From the NCBI RefSeq assembly GCF_010728325.1, contig NZ_AP022570.1:2232001-2296000 (forward strand): a stretch of 64,000 nucleotides of DNA, in the 5' to 3' direction. This document shows positions 54,439 through 64,000 of this stretch, in pieces. Below the pieces are notes generated by a model that saw nothing but the letters and a program-made list of their open reading frames with translations, searched no databases and was not told where the DNA came from. Origin of the DNA: Mycolicibacterium poriferae. Its GTDB lineage: Bacteria > Actinomycetota > Actinomycetes > Mycobacteriales > Mycobacteriaceae. Position 1 is the stretch's first letter, and each line of letters begins with the position of its first letter. The position numbers and the translations under genes are program-made.

Positions 54439-56015
54439 CTCGGGAACCCCTCTGCGATCGCAGGACTCGGGTCTCGCTGATCGATCGAGGTCAGCGTGTG
54501 AGTCACCGCCGGATCGATCACGTCGAGCGCAGGTTTGGGATAGACCCCGAGCACCAGCAGCAACGCGATCAGCGGTGCGACCACGACGATCTCGCGAGGC
54601 ACCAGATCGGGAAGTCTCGACTCACCGTCGGCGATGTCACGGGGCAGGGGACCCGTCATCATCCGCTGGTACATCCACAGGATGTAGATCGCCGAGAGCA
54701 CCAGAGCGGTGGCGGCGAGCACACCGAACACCGGATAGCGGGTGAACGTGCCGATGAGCACCAGGAACTCACTGATGAACGGCGCCAACCCGGGCAGCGA
54801 CAGCGTCGCCAACCCGGCCACCAGGAACGTGCCCGCCAGGACGGGCGCGACCTTCTGCACGCCCCCGTACGCGCTGATGAGACGCGAACCGCGGCGCGAC
54901 ACCAGGAACCCGGCGATCAGGAACAGAGCGGCGGTCGAGATTCCGTGGTTGACCATGTACAGCGTCGAGCCAGTCTGCCCCTGGCTGGTCATCACGAAGA
55001 TGCCCAGGATGATGAACCCGAAGTGTGAGATCGAGGTGTACGCGATCAGGCGCATGACGTCGGTCTGGCCGATCGCGACCACGGCGCCGTAGATGATCCC
55101 GATCACCGACAGCGTGATGATCACCGGTGCGAACAGTGCAGCCGAGTCGCCGAACAACGGCAGACAGTAACGGATCATGCCGAACGTGCCGACCTTGTCC
55201 ATGATCGCCATCATCAGCACCGCGCTGGCCGGGGTGGCCTGTACCGCGGAGTCGGGCAACCACCGGTGCAACGGCCACAGCGGCGCTTTGATCGCGAACG
55301 CGAACATGAAGCCACCGAACAGCAGATGCATGACCATCGGGTTCAGGGCGAACTCGCCGTCAGCGATCGCGGCGACGATCGCGCGGAAATCGAACGTGCC
55401 GCCCTCGAACGCGTCGCTACCCGCGGTCGCAACGTAGAGGCCGACCACGGCGGCGAGCATGATCAGCCCACCGAACAGGTTGTACAGCAGGAACTTCACC
55501 GCCGCGGCGCTGCGTTGCGCACCCCCGAACCCGCCGATCAGGAAGTACATCGGGATCAGCATCGCCTCGAAGAACACGTAGAACAGCAGAATGTCCAACG
55601 CCACCAACGAGATCAGGACCATGCCTTCCACGGCCAGCATCAGCGCGAAGTACACGTGCACCGACCGGCCGCCCCAACTGATGTAGTCGCGGGTGTCGTT
55701 CCATCCGGCGACGATCAGGATCGGCATCAGCACGGCGGTGAGCACCACCAGGGCCAACGCGATCCCGTCGACACCGAGTTGGTAACCGGTGCCGAACGAC
55801 GGTATCCAGCGGTGGGATTCGACGAACTGGAACTGCGCCCCGGCCGGGTCGAAGCCGACGGCCACGACCACCGTGACGGCCAGCACCGTCAGCGAGACCC
55901 CCAACGCCACCCACTTGACCAGCTGCCGCTGCGCGGCGGGCAGCACCATCACCGCGACCGCGCCGATCATCGGGACGGCCCACAACACCGTCAGCCAGGG
56001 AATCGAGCTCACCAC
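54435..56015 (-). CDS. nuoM: NADH-quinone oxidoreductase subunit M
   Basis: 526-residue complex I proton-pumping subunit. Characteristic are [41 protein letters not shown] with the essential Glu in [53 protein letters not shown] with the channel Lys, and [16 protein letters not shown]. Length and order L-M-N are standard. The start overlaps the end of nuoL by 7 bp and the stop overlaps nuoN. Confidence 0.95.
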   Translation of the reverse strand: MVSSIPWLTVLWAVPMIGAVAVMVLPAAQRQLVKWVALGVSLTVLAVTVVVAVGFDPAGAQFQFVESHRWIPSFGTGYQLGVDGIALALVVLTAVLMPILIVAGWNDTRDYISWGGRSVHVYFALMLAVEGMVLISLVALDILLFYVFFEAMLIPMYFLIGGFGGAQRSAAAVKFLLYNLFGGLIMLAAVVGLYVATAGSDAFEGGTFDFRAIVAAIADGEFALNPMVMHLLFGGFMFAFAIKAPLWPLHRWLPDSAVQATPASAVLMMAIMDKVGTFGMIRYCLPLFGDSAALFAPVIITLSVIGIIYGAVVAIGQTDVMRLIAYTSISHFGFIILGIFVMTSQGQTGSTLYMVNHGISTAALFLIAGFLVSRRGSRLISAYGGVQKVAPVLAGTFLVAGLATLSLPGLAPFISEFLVLIGTFTRYPVFGVLAATALVLSAIYILWMYQRMMTGPLPRDIADGESRLPDLVPREIVVVAPLIALLLVLGVYPKPALDVIDPAVTHTLTSIDQRDPSPAIAEGFPR

Positions 56016-57889
56016 AGGTTCACCGCCAGAATCGTCGCGACCACCAGCGTGGCGCCCACCAGCATCGACAACGCATACGATCGGGCGAAGCCGGTCTGCG
56101 TGTTCCGCAACCCTCGGGATATCCGCGACACCCCGCCCGCCAGGCCTCCGGCCACGCCGTCTACCACTTCGTCGTCGATCTCGACCAGTTCCTCGGTGAA
56201 GACCCGGCCCGGTCGCATCAGCACTTTCTCGTTAAACGCGTCGCCGTAGAGATCCTGGCGCGCGGCGGCGGTCAGCGCCGAACCGGCGGGCGGCTGCTCG
56301 GCGACCGCACGAGAGCCGTACATCCGGTAGGCGATCACGATGCCGACTGCGACCACTGACAACACGATCACGGTGACCACCCACACCGGCAGCACGTGGT
56401 GGACTTCATGAGCGCCCACCACCGGCTCCAACCAGTGCTCCAGCGTGCCCCCGATGGCGAGCGCCGCGCCCGCAGTCACCGACCCGACCGCCAGCAGGAT
56501 CATCGGCCAGGTCATCACCGACGGCGCCTCGTGCGGATGCGATGTCTCGGCCCAGCGTTTCTCGCCGAAGAACGTCATCAGCATCACCCGTGTCATGTAG
56601 AAGGCCGTGATGCCGGCGCCGAGGATGGTCACAGCGCCCAGCACGACCCCCTTGACGCCGCCGGCGCCCAGCGCGGCCTCGATGATGCCGTCTTTGGAGA
56701 AGAAGCCCGCCAGCGGCGGGATGCCGATGATCGCCAGGTAACCCAGTCCGAACGTCACGAACGTCACCGGAAGGGCGGTGCGCAGCCCGCCGTAGCGGCG
56801 CATGTTCACCTCGTCGTCCATCGCATGCATCACCGACCCGGCGCCGAGGAACAGACCCGCTTTGAAGAATCCGTGAGTCAACAGGTGCATGATCGCGACC
56901 GCGTAGCCGACCGGCCCGAGTCCGGCCGCCAGCACCATGTAGCCGATCTGGCTCATCGTCGATGCGGCCAGCGCCTTCTTGATGTCATCCTTCGCGCAGC
57001 CGATCACCGCACCGAACAGCAACGTCACCGCGCCGACGACCACCACCGCGGTCTGGGCGTGCGGCGCGAGGTCGAACACCGGGCCCGAGCGCACGATCAG
57101 GTAGACGCCGGCGGTGACCATCGTCGCGGCGTGGATGAGCGCCGACACCGGCGTGGGGCCTTCCATGGCGTCACCGAGCCACGACTGCAACGGCACCTGG
57201 GCGGACTTGCCGCAGGCGGCCAACAGCAGCATCAACCCGATCAGCGTCAGCATGGCCTCGCTCAACTGCGGCGCCGCGTCGAACACGCCGGTGAACGACA
57301 CCGACCCGACCGCGGCGAACATCAGCATCAACGCCACCGCCAACCCGATGTCACCGACCCGGTTGACGACGAACGCCTTCTTGGCCGCCGTCGCCGCCGA
57401 CGGCTTGTGCGACCAGAACCCGATCAGCAGATACGACGCCAGGCCCACGCCCTCCCAGCCCATGTACAGACCGAGGTAGTTGTCGGCGAGCACCAGCAGC
57501 AGCATCGCCGCGAGGAACAGGTTGAGATAACCGAAGAACTTCCTGCGCTCGGGATCCTCGGCCATGTAGCCGATGGAGTAGATGTGGATCAGCGACCCGA
57601 CCCCGGTGATCAGCAGCACGAAGCACATCGACAGCTGGTCGAGGTGCAGGCCGAAGTCCACCTGCAGCTCTCCGACGGGAACCCAGGAGAACAGCGTCTG
57701 CGTGATGCGGCGGTCCTCGGCGGGCCGGCTGACCATGTCGACGAACAACACTGCGGCGCAGACGAACGAGGCCAGCGAGGCGGCGGTACCCACCAGATGG
57801 CCCCACGGGTTGCTCCGCCGGCCGGACAGCAACAACATCATCGCCCCGCCGAGGGGGAGCGCGATCAGCAGCCACACGGGTACGGTCAT
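56009..57889 (-). CDS. nuoL: NADH-quinone oxidoreductase subunit L
   Basis: 626-residue distal proton-pumping subunit of complex I. Signature parts: [126 protein letters not shown] and MMRYGGL-like [15 protein letters not shown]-terminal lateral helix is present. It should be co-transcribed with nuoK upstream, but a repeat array and an IS110 element now separate them by about 1.76 kb, so expression of nuoLMN may depend on read-through or a new promoter. Confidence 0.95.
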   Translation of the reverse strand: MTVPVWLLIALPLGGAMMLLLSGRRSNPWGHLVGTAASLASFVCAAVLFVDMVSRPAEDRRITQTLFSWVPVGELQVDFGLHLDQLSMCFVLLITGVGSLIHIYSIGYMAEDPERRKFFGYLNLFLAAMLLLVLADNYLGLYMGWEGVGLASYLLIGFWSHKPSAATAAKKAFVVNRVGDIGLAVALMLMFAAVGSVSFTGVFDAAPQLSEAMLTLIGLMLLLAACGKSAQVPLQSWLGDAMEGPTPVSALIHAATMVTAGVYLIVRSGPVFDLAPHAQTAVVVVGAVTLLFGAVIGCAKDDIKKALAASTMSQIGYMVLAAGLGPVGYAVAIMHLLTHGFFKAGLFLGAGSVMHAMDDEVNMRRYGGLRTALPVTFVTFGLGYLAIIGIPPLAGFFSKDGIIEAALGAGGVKGVVLGAVTILGAGITAFYMTRVMLMTFFGEKRWAETSHPHEAPSVMTWPMILLAVGSVTAGAALAIGGTLEHWLEPVVGAHEVHHVLPVWVVTVIVLSVVAVGIVIAYRMYGSRAVAEQPPAGSALTAAARQDLYGDAFNEKVLMRPGRVFTEELVEIDDEVVDGVAGGLAGGVSRISRGLRNTQTGFARSYALSMLVGATLVVATILAVNLW

Positions 57890-57909
57890 CGGCGCCTCAG
57901 TGTTTTTTC

Positions 57910-58088
57910 TTCTTCGCGCAAGCGCTCGTCAGGTGCTCTCTCTTCTTCGCGCAAGCGCTCATCAGTGCCTTCTGTTCTTCGCGCAAGCGCTCATCAGGGT
58001 TGTCTCTTCTTCGCGCAAGCGGCTCATCAGTGCCTTCTGTTCTTCGCGCAAGCGCTCATCAGGGTTGTCTCTTCTTCGCGCAAGCGCT
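57910..58088. repeat. 32-33 bp tandem-repeat array between nuoL and nuoK (left part), split by IS110
   Basis: Six units with the core TTCTTCGCGCAAGCGCTC followed by RTCAG and an 8-10 bp variable spacer start at 57910, 57943, 57975, 58007, 58040 and 58072. Two spacer types alternate (GTGCCTTCTG and GGTTGTCTC). The sixth unit is cut after CAAGCGCT and continues at 59610 beyond the IS. A seventh unit begins at 59628 and contains the nuoK stop codon. Unit 4 has an extra G. On the nuo strand each unit reads ATGAGCGCTTGCGCGAAG. Confidence 0.93.
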
Positions 58089-58121
58089 CACTGGTGCACC
58101 ATTTGTGTGTCGGTGATCTTG

Positions 58122-58315
58122 GATGGGTTGCCGATGCACCCGAGGTGCCGTCGAGTTACCGCCACAAGCGCTTGACGCATCGATGTCCACGATGAGTTTC
58201 GCGGGACTCGACGGTTACCCGGGGTGTGCCGACCGTCGACAGGGCTGCGCGCCACCGAGCGCCGATCAGTGAGCGAAGCGGCAGCCACACCTCGGCACCG
58301 AAGTTTGGGTGCCTC
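58122..58315 (+). ncRNA. Predicted IS110 bridge RNA (target- and donor-binding loops)
   Basis: A 5' hairpin (58125-58141) is followed by two large stem-loops. Loop 1: CCGTCGAGT (58148-58156) pairs with ACTCGACGG (58206-58214), with an inner CCGC/GCGG stem. Inside lie CAAGCGCT (58165-58172), identical to the left target, and GATGAG (58191-58196), the reverse complement of the right target CTCATC. Loop 2: GGTGTG (58223-58228) pairs with CACACC (58286-58291). Inside lie ACAGGGCT (58239-58246), identical to the right end at 59601-59608, and CAGTGAG (58267-58273), the reverse complement of CTCACTG at the left end. A 3' hairpin GGCACC/GGTGCC is at 58294-58313. RNA ends are estimates. Confidence 0.85.
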
Positions 58316-58345
58316 CCCACTGGGTCTAGCAGCGAGGAGGCTGTG

Positions 58346-59599
58346 ATGGATTATGCCCCTACTGCCGTCTTGGCGGCAGAACCGGCCAACGGAGTGACCG
58401 CTGGCCTGGACTGGTCTCGTGACGATCAGGCGGTATCGGTAGTCGATTCTCGAGGCGCCGAAGTGTTGCGCGAGCTCACTGACCACAGCGCTAGGGGACT
58501 GCGCACACTGGTCGACACGCTGACCCGTGCCGGGGTCAGCGAAGTCGCTATCGAACGTCCCGACGGGCCCGTCGTCGACACATTGCTCGAGGCCGGGTTC
58601 ACCGTCGTGGTGATCAGTCCCAACCAGCTCAAGAACCTGCGGGGCCGCTACGGCTCGGCCGGCAACAAAGACGACCGCTTCGACGCCTTCGTCCTGGCTG
58701 ACACCTTGCGCACCGACCGCACCCGACTGCGGCCACTGGTCCCCGACAGCCCCGCCACCGTAGCGCTGCGCAGCACGTGCCGAGCCCGCAAAGAACTCAT
58801 CAGACACCGCGTCGCGGTAACCAACCAGCTGCGCGAACACCTCAACCGCGTGTTTCCCGGCGCCGTAGGACTGTTCGCCGACCTCGATTCCCCAATCAGC
58901 CTGACCTTCCTGGCCCGCTTCGACTGCCAAGACCGTGCCGACTGGTTGACCCCCGCACGAATGGCGAACTGGCTGGCCTCGGTGGGCTACACCGGCCGCA
59001 CCGACCCCGCCGTGCTGCACACCCGCCTCATCACTGCACCCCGCGGCGCCACCGGCCACGAAGGCGCCACGCACGCCCGGATCACCCACGCCCTGCTGGC
59101 CACCCTCACCACTCTGGTCAAACAAATCACCAGCCTGTCCGACCAGATCGCCGAACAACTCGCCGCGCACTGCGACGCACACATCTTCACCAGCCTGCCC
59201 AGATCCGGAAAGATCAGAGCCGCCAAACTTCTCGCTGAAATCGGCGACTGCCGAGGACGATTCCCCACCCCCGAGTCCCTGACCTGCCTGGCCGGCGTGG
59301 CCCCCTCGACCCGCCAATCGGGAACCATGCGCACCGTCGGATTCCGCTGGTCGTGCGACAAACACCTGCGCGACGCCGTCACCGACTTCGCCGCCGACTC
59401 CCGCCGCGCTAACCCCTGGGCCGACAACCTCTACCGCCAAGCCCGATCCCGCGGACGCGACCACCAACATGCCGTACGCATCCTGGCCCGCGCCTGGCTC
59501 TACGTCATCTGGCACTGCTGGCAAGACAACACCGCCTACGACCCCCACCGCCACGGCGCACTCCAAGCCCATCTGCGAGCTCAACAACCCGCTGCTTGA
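58346..59599 (+). CDS. IS110-family transposase (bridge-RNA-guided recombinase)
   Basis: 417-residue transposase. The N-terminal RuvC-like DEDD domain has GLDWSRDDQAVSVVD (Asp near 22), VAIERPDGPVVDTL (Glu) and NKDDRFDAFVLADTLR (two Asp). A coiled-coil region follows (LIRHRVAVTNQLREHLNRVFPG). The C-terminal Tnp domain has the helix-hairpin-helix LPRSGKIRAAKLLAEIGD and the catalytic-serine region LTCLAGVAPSTRQSG. All expected features are intact, so the element may be active. The ATG follows GAGGAGG. Confidence 0.93.
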   Translation: MDYAPTAVLAAEPANGVTAGLDWSRDDQAVSVVDSRGAEVLRELTDHSARGLRTLVDTLTRAGVSEVAIERPDGPVVDTLLEAGFTVVVISPNQLKNLRGRYGSAGNKDDRFDAFVLADTLRTDRTRLRPLVPDSPATVALRSTCRARKELIRHRVAVTNQLREHLNRVFPGAVGLFADLDSPISLTFLARFDCQDRADWLTPARMANWLASVGYTGRTDPAVLHTRLITAPRGATGHEGATHARITHALLATLTTLVKQITSLSDQIAEQLAAHCDAHIFTSLPRSGKIRAAKLLAEIGDCRGRFPTPESLTCLAGVAPSTRQSGTMRTVGFRWSCDKHLRDAVTDFAADSRRANPWADNLYRQARSRGRDHQHAVRILARAWLYVIWHCWQDNTAYDPHRHGALQAHLRAQQPAA

Positions 59600-59646
59600 C
59601 ACAGGGCTACTCATCAGGTGCTCTCTCTTCTTCGCGCAAGCGCTCA

Positions 59647-59946
59647 TCAGTGCTTCAGCAGGTTCGCCGCGTCGACATTGGCAGAGCGCCGCGACCGGAA
59701 GATGGTCATGATGATCGCCAGCCCGATCACGACTTCACAGGCAGCGACGACCATCGTGAAGAAGGCGACCACCTGTCCGTCCAGATGGCCGTGCATCCGC
59801 GAGAACGTGACGAAGGCGAGGTTGGCGGCGTTGAGCATCAACTCGACACACATGAACACGACGATGGCATTGCGACGCAACAACACTCCCGCGGCGCCGA
59901 TGGTGAACAACAGCGCCGACAGATACAGGTAGTAGTCGGGACTCAT
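59647..59946 (-). CDS. nuoK: NADH-quinone oxidoreductase subunit K
   Basis: 99-residue, three-helix membrane subunit of complex I. Visible are [43 protein letters not shown] with the conserved Glu in the [11 protein letters not shown] segment, and a second Glu in [15 protein letters not shown]. Both Glu are central to proton translocation. Normal length, ending LLKH. The stop codon lies inside the seventh unit of the repeat array. The start overlaps the nuoJ stop. Confidence 0.95.
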   Translation of the reverse strand: MSPDYYLYLSALLFTIGAAGVLLRRNAIVVFMCVELMLNAANLAFVTFSRMHGHLDGQVVAFFTMVVAACEVVIGLAIIMTIFRSRRSANVDAANLLKH

Positions 59947-60671
59947 CGATCACGTCCGCTCGAGTTGTCGTCCTCGCCCTCGCTGGGCACCCGCCGCACC
60001 TGCAGGATCGCGCTGACCGACAACAAGGATGCCGAGCCGTCGGGCAGACGGGCCGGAACGTCGACCGCGTTGTGGCGGGCGTAGACGCCCGGGTTGGGCA
60101 GCGTGGTCGGATAACCGCCAGGGGCGAAACGTTCGATCGCCAGCTCGCGCTGCGTTTTACGGCGCTCGGTGCGTTCACGGTGGGCCAGCAGCATCGCGCC
60201 GAGCGTCGCGGTGATCAGCAGCGCGCCGGTCAACTCGAACGCCCACAGGTACTGCGTGAAGATCAGTGCGGCCAGGCCCTCGACGTTGCCGTTCTGGTTC
60301 GCGGCGTCAAGGCCCACGAAGCCGGCGACTGCGACGTTGCCGATCCCGGCGATCAGCAGGACGCCGAAACCGATACCGATGCAGATCGCCGCGAGCCGTT
60401 GTCCACGAAGGGTTTCCACCAGCGACTCCGAGGAATCCACCCCGATCAGCATGAGCACGAACAGGAACAGCATCATGACCGCTCCGGTGTAGACGACCAC
60501 CTGAACCACCCCCAGAAACGGGGCATCCTGCGCAATGTAGATCACCGCGAGCGCGATCATCGTGGTGGCCAGCGAGATCGCCGAATACACCGCCTTGGGG
60601 GCCGCGACCACCCCGATCGCCCCCACCACGGCGACCAGGGCCAGCACCCAGAACAGTACGGTTTCACCCAT
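59943..60671 (-). CDS. nuoJ: NADH-quinone oxidoreductase subunit J
   Basis: 242-residue membrane subunit of complex I with five helices, starting [75 protein letters not shown], the most conserved NuoJ region. A hydrophilic C-terminal tail of about 75 residues ([16 protein letters not shown] onwards) is longer than in enterobacteria but normal for mycobacteria. The start overlaps the nuoI stop by 8 bp. Confidence 0.94.
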   Translation of the reverse strand: MGETVLFWVLALVAVVGAIGVVAAPKAVYSAISLATTMIALAVIYIAQDAPFLGVVQVVVYTGAVMMLFLFVLMLIGVDSSESLVETLRGQRLAAICIGIGFGVLLIAGIGNVAVAGFVGLDAANQNGNVEGLAALIFTQYLWAFELTGALLITATLGAMLLAHRERTERRKTQRELAIERFAPGGYPTTLPNPGVYARHNAVDVPARLPDGSASLLSVSAILQVRRVPSEGEDDNSSGRDR

Positions 60672-61311
60672 TGGTGCTCCTTACGTGCGCGACGCCATTG
60701 TTGTCCGTTACGTGTGCGACGCCATTGTTGTCCGTTACGTGCGCGGCGCCGTTGTTGTCGGTGACGTGTGGGGCGTCGTCGCTGTCCCGTCGGTGCGCGC
60801 TGCTCTGGCGGGTGATGTTGCCCAGGTAGTAATCCTCGTCGGTGCTGCCCGGGGCCATCGGGTGCGGCGGTTGGTGCATCCCCGGCTCGAGCGGCGCCAA
60901 CAACTTGTCCTTGCCGTAGATCAGGTCCGCACGGTTGTCATCGGCCATCTCGTAGTCGTTGGTCATCGTCAGCGCCCGGGTGGGACAGGCCTCGATGCAC
61001 AGGCCGCAGCCGATGCACCGCAAGTAGTTGATCTGGTACACGCGCCCGTAACGCTCGCCGGGGGAATACCGTTCGGCGTCGGTGTTGTCGGCGCCCTCGA
61101 CGTAGATGGCGTCTGCCGGACAGGCCCAGGCGCAGAGTTCGCAGCCGATACACTTCTCCAGGCCGTCGGCGTAGCGGTTGAGTTGGTGCCGTCCGTGATA
61201 GCGCCGGGCCACCCGCCCGGGCTTCTCCGGATACTCCTCGGTGATCGGCTTCTTGAACATCGACCCGAACGTGACGGCGAATCCTGCGAGCGCATCGAGG
61301 AATTTAGGCAT
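60664..61311 (-). CDS. nuoI: NADH-quinone oxidoreductase subunit I with repetitive C-terminal tail
   Basis: 215-residue peripheral subunit of complex I carrying clusters N6a and N6b. The two [4Fe-4S] motifs are [12 protein letters not shown] near 54 and [12 protein letters not shown] near 100, in the usual TYKF-like fold with [20 protein letters not shown]. The last 40 residues consist of a nine-residue repeat (AHVTDNNGV and variants, about four times) from a 27-bp tandem repeat, a tail not required by the fold. ATG 61311 is the standard start; its 5' end overlaps nuoH by 8 bp. Confidence 0.94.
   Translation of the reverse strand: MPKFLDALAGFAVTFGSMFKKPITEEYPEKPGRVARRYHGRHQLNRYADGLEKCIGCELCAWACPADAIYVEGADNTDAERYSPGERYGRVYQINYLRCIGCGLCIEACPTRALTMTNDYEMADDNRADLIYGKDKLLAPLEPGMHQPPHPMAPGSTDEDYYLGNITRQSSAHRRDSDDAPHVTDNNGAAHVTDNNGVAHVTDNNGVAHVRSTNG
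60681..60788 (-). repeat. 27-bp tandem repeat x4 encoding the NuoI tail
   Basis: Units begin at 60681, 60708, 60735 and 60762 (plus-strand TTACGTGCGCGACGCCATTG and variants). The first two differ at one position and the last is most diverged. The period is nine codons and the nuoI frame stays open. Confidence 0.95.
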
Positions 61312-62584
61312 GTGATTGCTCCTTGGTCGTGTGCGCAGCCGGCAGGGGAGGCACCGGGAAGGCGCCGGCCTGCACATCGGCGGCCGGGGTTGCGGGCGCC
61401 GGGGGCGGACCCCCGATCCGCGGGTTTCTGCGGGCGTTGAGGAGCACCGCCATGACGGCCAGACCGGCGACCCCCACCAGCGCGGTCACCCAGTCCCGTA
61501 CGCCGGGGTCGACCAGCGTATGAATGACGGCGACGATCATGATCCAACCCAGCGCCACCGGAATGAGTAATTTCCAACCCAGGACCATGAATTGGTCGTA
61601 ACGCAGGCGGGGCAGCGTCGCTCGCAGCCACATGAAGATGAACAGGAACAGCCATACCTTTGCGGTGAACCACAACAGTGGCCACCACCCGGCGTTCGCC
61701 CCTTCCCAGATGCTCAGCGGCCAGGGTGCCCGCCACCCGCCGAGGAAGAGGGTGGTGGCCAGCGCGGATACCGTGGTCATGTTGACGTACTCGGCCAACA
61801 TGAACATCGCGAACTTCAGCGACGAGTACTCGGTGTGAAATCCGCCGACCAGCTCACCTTCGGCTTCGGGCAGATCGAAAGGTGCCCGGTTGGTCTCGCC
61901 GACCATCGAGGTCAGATAAACCACGAACGAGGGAAGCAGCAGGAAGGCGAACCAGGTGCGCTCCTGCGCCGCCACGATGCCAGAGGTGGACATCGTGCCC
62001 GAGTAGATGAACACGGTCGCGAAGGACAGCGCCATCGCGATCTCGTAGGAGACCACCTGCGCGGATGACCGCAGTCCGCCGAGCAGTGGATACACCGAGC
62101 CGGATGCCCAGCCTGCCAGCACGATTCCGTACACCCCGATGGACGTCACCGCCAGGATGTAGAGCACCGCGACCGGCAGGTCGGTCAACTGCAAGGCGGT
62201 GCGGTGACCGAATATCGACACCTCACCGCCCAACGGGATCACCGCGAACGCCATGAAAGCCGGGATCACCGAGATGACCGGCGCGGCAAGATAGATCCAC
62301 TTGTCCACCCCGGCGGGTACGAGTCCCTCCTTCAGGGCGAGCTTGATCCCGTCGGCCAGCGACTGCAGCAACCCGTGCGGACCGACCCGGTTGGGCCCGA
62401 ACCTCATCTGCATGCGGCCGAGAAGTTTGCGCTCGATCAAGATTGCCGACAACACCGTCAGCACCAGGAACGCGAACACGCCGAGCGCCTTGGCCAGGAT
62501 CAACCACCAGGGATCGTGACCGAACAGGGCCGGATCCGGATATGTCGCCGGGTCGGGATATGTCGTCGCGTTCGGATAGATCAT
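61304..62584 (-). CDS. nuoH: NADH-quinone oxidoreductase subunit H
   Basis: 426-residue membrane subunit at the quinone site of complex I. Characteristic are [46 protein letters not shown] and [49 protein letters not shown], with several conserved Glu/Asp/Arg. The N-terminus has a short repeat ([11 protein letters not shown]). A proline-rich cytoplasmic tail ([17 protein letters not shown]) follows the last helix, as in other mycobacteria. ATG 62584 overlaps the nuoG stop (ATGA); longer frames run into nuoG. Confidence 0.95.
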   Translation of the reverse strand: MIYPNATTYPDPATYPDPALFGHDPWWLILAKALGVFAFLVLTVLSAILIERKLLGRMQMRFGPNRVGPHGLLQSLADGIKLALKEGLVPAGVDKWIYLAAPVISVIPAFMAFAVIPLGGEVSIFGHRTALQLTDLPVAVLYILAVTSIGVYGIVLAGWASGSVYPLLGGLRSSAQVVSYEIAMALSFATVFIYSGTMSTSGIVAAQERTWFAFLLLPSFVVYLTSMVGETNRAPFDLPEAEGELVGGFHTEYSSLKFAMFMLAEYVNMTTVSALATTLFLGGWRAPWPLSIWEGANAGWWPLLWFTAKVWLFLFIFMWLRATLPRLRYDQFMVLGWKLLIPVALGWIMIVAVIHTLVDPGVRDWVTALVGVAGLAVMAVLLNARRNPRIGGPPPAPATPAADVQAGAFPVPPLPAAHTTKEQSHA

Positions 62585-64000
62585 TGCACCCCCCGCGCGA
62601 TCGCCACCGGTTGGCCGACGGTCACCCCGAGCGTGGCGTGCACGGCGCTGCCAGTGGAGTTCAGCGGCAGCCACACCACCCCATCGACCATGTCGGTGAT
62701 CTCGACGGGAAGCGTCACCGCGCCACGCTCGGTGCTGACGGCCACCAGCTCACCGGCGGCGACGCCCACGTCGCCGGCCGTCGCGGCGGACAGTCGTGCC
62801 ACAGCCGGTCGGGCTGTGCCCGCGAGGTGCGGCTCACCGTCCTGCAGACGACCGGCATCGAGCAGCATCCGCCAGCCGGCCAACACCACCTGACCCGCAC
62901 GCGGGCGAACCGGTTCGGGGGAGATCTGCGGTGCCGCCACCCGCTGGCCGGACCACAGACCCAGCCGGGCCCGATCGGCGTCGGCGGCTTCGGCAGTGGG
63001 CAGTCCGAGGTCGACTCCGAACTCGTCGGCCAGGAAGTTCAGCACCCGCGAGTCGGGGATCGCGTTGGTGCGCAGCGCCGCCTCGAAGCGACGCTGGCGG
63101 CCCTCCCAGTTGACGAACGAGCCGGCCTTTTCCACGGCCGGCGCGACGGGGAACACCACGTCGGCGCGCCGCGTGACGTCGCTTTCCCGTAGTTCCAGGC
63201 TGACGACGAACGGTGCGGACTCCACCGCGGCCAGCGCCGCCGCGGGATCGGGTAGGTCGGCGAGTTCGACACCGCCGACCAACAGCGCCTGAAGCTCGCC
63301 GACGCGCGCGGCGGCCAGAATGGCTTCGGTGTCGCGCCCCACGGTGTCGGGCAGACGGTCGACGCCCCACGCCGCTGCTGTGGCGGCGCGGGCTCGCTCA
63401 TCGGCCACGGGTCGCCCCCCTGGCAACAGGTTCGGCAGCGCGCCGGCTTCCAGTGCGCCGCGCTCCCCGGCGCGACGCGGCACCCAGGCCAGCCGCGCGC
63501 CGGTGGACGCAGCGAGCCGGCCGGCCGCGGACAGGGCGCCCGGTGATGTGGCGAGGCGTTCGCCGACCAGGATCAGCGCTCCGGGCATCGAGAGCAGCTC
63601 GTGGCGCTCGAGCTCGGACAACGCGCCCGCTTCGTCGCCGGGACGTGCGCTGATCAAGGTTCCGGCGAGCTTCTCGAGGCCCCGGGACGCGAACGGGGCG
63701 ATGGACAACACCCGCAGAGCGCTGCGCCGCACGGCTTTCCGCAGCCGCAGGAACACGATCGGTGACTCCTCTTCCGGCTCGAACCCGGCGAGGAGCACGG
63801 CGGGGGCCTTCTCGACATCGGAGTAGGTGACCGTCATCGGCGCCCCGGCGACGTGGTGGGCCAGGAACTCTGTCTCCTCGTCGCTGTGCGGTCGCGCCCG
63901 GAAGTCGATATCGTTGCTGTTCAGCACGATACGGCTGAACTTGGCGTAGGCGTAGGCGTCCTCGACGGTGGTTCTGCCGCCGACGAGGGTGCCGGTTCGT
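62581..64000 (-). CDS. nuoG: NADH-quinone oxidoreductase subunit G, C-terminal part (cut by window edge)
   Basis: Last 472 residues of the large Fe-S subunit of complex I; the N-terminus with its cluster motifs is outside the window. The reading frame is open to the edge, starting [42 protein letters not shown]. The visible part is molybdopterin-oxidoreductase-like but catalytically inactive, with [25 protein letters not shown], the asset [29 protein letters not shown] and a C-terminal molydopterin-binding beta domain ending VAIARGVQ. Normal for actinobacterial NuoG. Confidence 0.94.
   Translation of the reverse strand, partial: RTGTLVGGRTTVEDAYAYAKFSRIVLNSNDIDFRARPHSDEETEFLAHHVAGAPMTVTYSDVEKAPAVLLAGFEPEEESPIVFLRLRKAVRRSALRVLSIAPFASRGLEKLAGTLISARPGDEAGALSELERHELLSMPGALILVGERLATSPGALSAAGRLAASTGARLAWVPRRAGERGALEAGALPNLLPGGRPVADERARAATAAAWGVDRLPDTVGRDTEAILAAARVGELQALLVGGVELADLPDPAAALAAVESAPFVVSLELRESDVTRRADVVFPVAPAVEKAGSFVNWEGRQRRFEAALRTNAIPDSRVLNFLADEFGVDLGLPTAEAADADRARLGLWSGQRVAAPQISPEPVRPRAGQVVLAGWRMLLDAGRLQDGEPHLAGTARPAVARLSAATAGDVGVAAGELVAVSTERGAVTLPVEITDMVDGVVWLPLNSTGSAVHATLGVTVGQPVAIARGVQ

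Larger units (their letters stand above)
58089..59611 (+). mobile_element. IS110-family insertion sequence inserted in the nuoK-nuoL repeat array
   Basis: About 1.52 kb. Boundaries come from rejoining the flanks: CAAGCGCT before 58089 and CATCAGG after 59611 recreate an intact array unit with only a CT dinucleotide shared. There are no terminal inverted repeats and no longer target duplication, as typical for IS110. It encodes one DEDD/serine transposase on the plus strand, opposite to nuo, and a structured non-coding left end of about 255 bp. The right end beyond the transposase is only 12 bp. Confidence 0.9.

Noticed and set aside
57910-58088. CRISPR array
   Set aside because: Units are nearly identical with short, alternating 8-10 bp spacers rather than unique 30-40 bp spacers, and no cas genes are present.
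58088-59647. 519-residue minus-strand frame starting MSACAKK across the IS110 element
   Set aside because: It is the antisense of the transposase, begins in a repeat unit and ends in another; it has no recognisable domain and the opposite strand holds a convincing transposase.

Overview
This is a high-GC actinobacterial window. Gene content and order point to a fast-growing Mycobacterium/Mycolicibacterium (inference): a SigC-type sigma factor, many homologues of the M. tuberculosis DosR dormancy regulon (Rv1733c, Rv2002, Rv2004c, OtsB1/Rv2006, Rv2029c PfkB, Rv2030c, Acg-type nitroreductase, universal stress proteins, RafH-type ribosome factor), EthA-like monooxygenases and a mycobacterial-order nuo operon. 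Assignments rest on reading the proteins and DNA; no database was searched.

Layout. 1-5.3 kb: a copper-type P1B ATPase cut by the left edge, divergent from sigC, which is followed at once by lutABC (lactate oxidation). 5.5-10.7 kb: a compact, translationally coupled hoxFUYH operon for a cytoplasmic NAD-reducing [NiFe]-hydrogenase, with a maturation protease. 10.7-34.4 kb: a dormancy island with a ribosome hibernation factor, five universal stress proteins, a kinase-like protein, a flavodoxin-like protein, an atypical pyruvate kinase, PEP synthase, a Baeyer-Villiger monooxygenase, a frameshifted zinc alcohol dehydrogenase, an Rv1733c-like membrane protein, an Acg nitroreductase, the giant OtsB1-type fusion, a PPOX-fold protein, a phosphoribosyltransferase/erythromycin-esterase fusion and PfkB. 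Palindromes matching the DosR motif (GGGAC-N4-GNCCC) sit at most of its promoters, often in pairs about 22 bp apart.

34.4-52.8 kb: accessory metabolism. It holds an unlisted 47-residue ORF, two SDRs, two alpha/beta hydrolases, a large LuxR-type ATPase regulator, a quinone oxidoreductase, an amine oxidase, a tandem pair of EthA-like monooxygenases (the second frameshifted), a phosphotransferase-like gene, two TetR regulators, a SpoIIM-like membrane protein and an enoyl-CoA hydratase. 52.9-64 kb: nuoN-M-L, then a 32-33 bp tandem-repeat array interrupted by an IS110-family element, then nuoK-J-I-H and part of nuoG, all on the minus strand.

The most striking observation is the IS110-family element at 58089-59611. 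Its left non-coding end can be read as a bridge RNA: one stem-loop carries two guides matching the two halves of the repeat it is inserted in, and a second carries two guides matching the element's own right and left ends. This fixes the element's boundaries and explains its location. Short in-frame tandem repeats also lie at many gene junctions. Hydrogen oxidation, lactate oxidation, trehalose/hexose phosphate turnover, PEP-pyruvate interconversion and ribosome hibernation together suggest energy maintenance under low oxygen.
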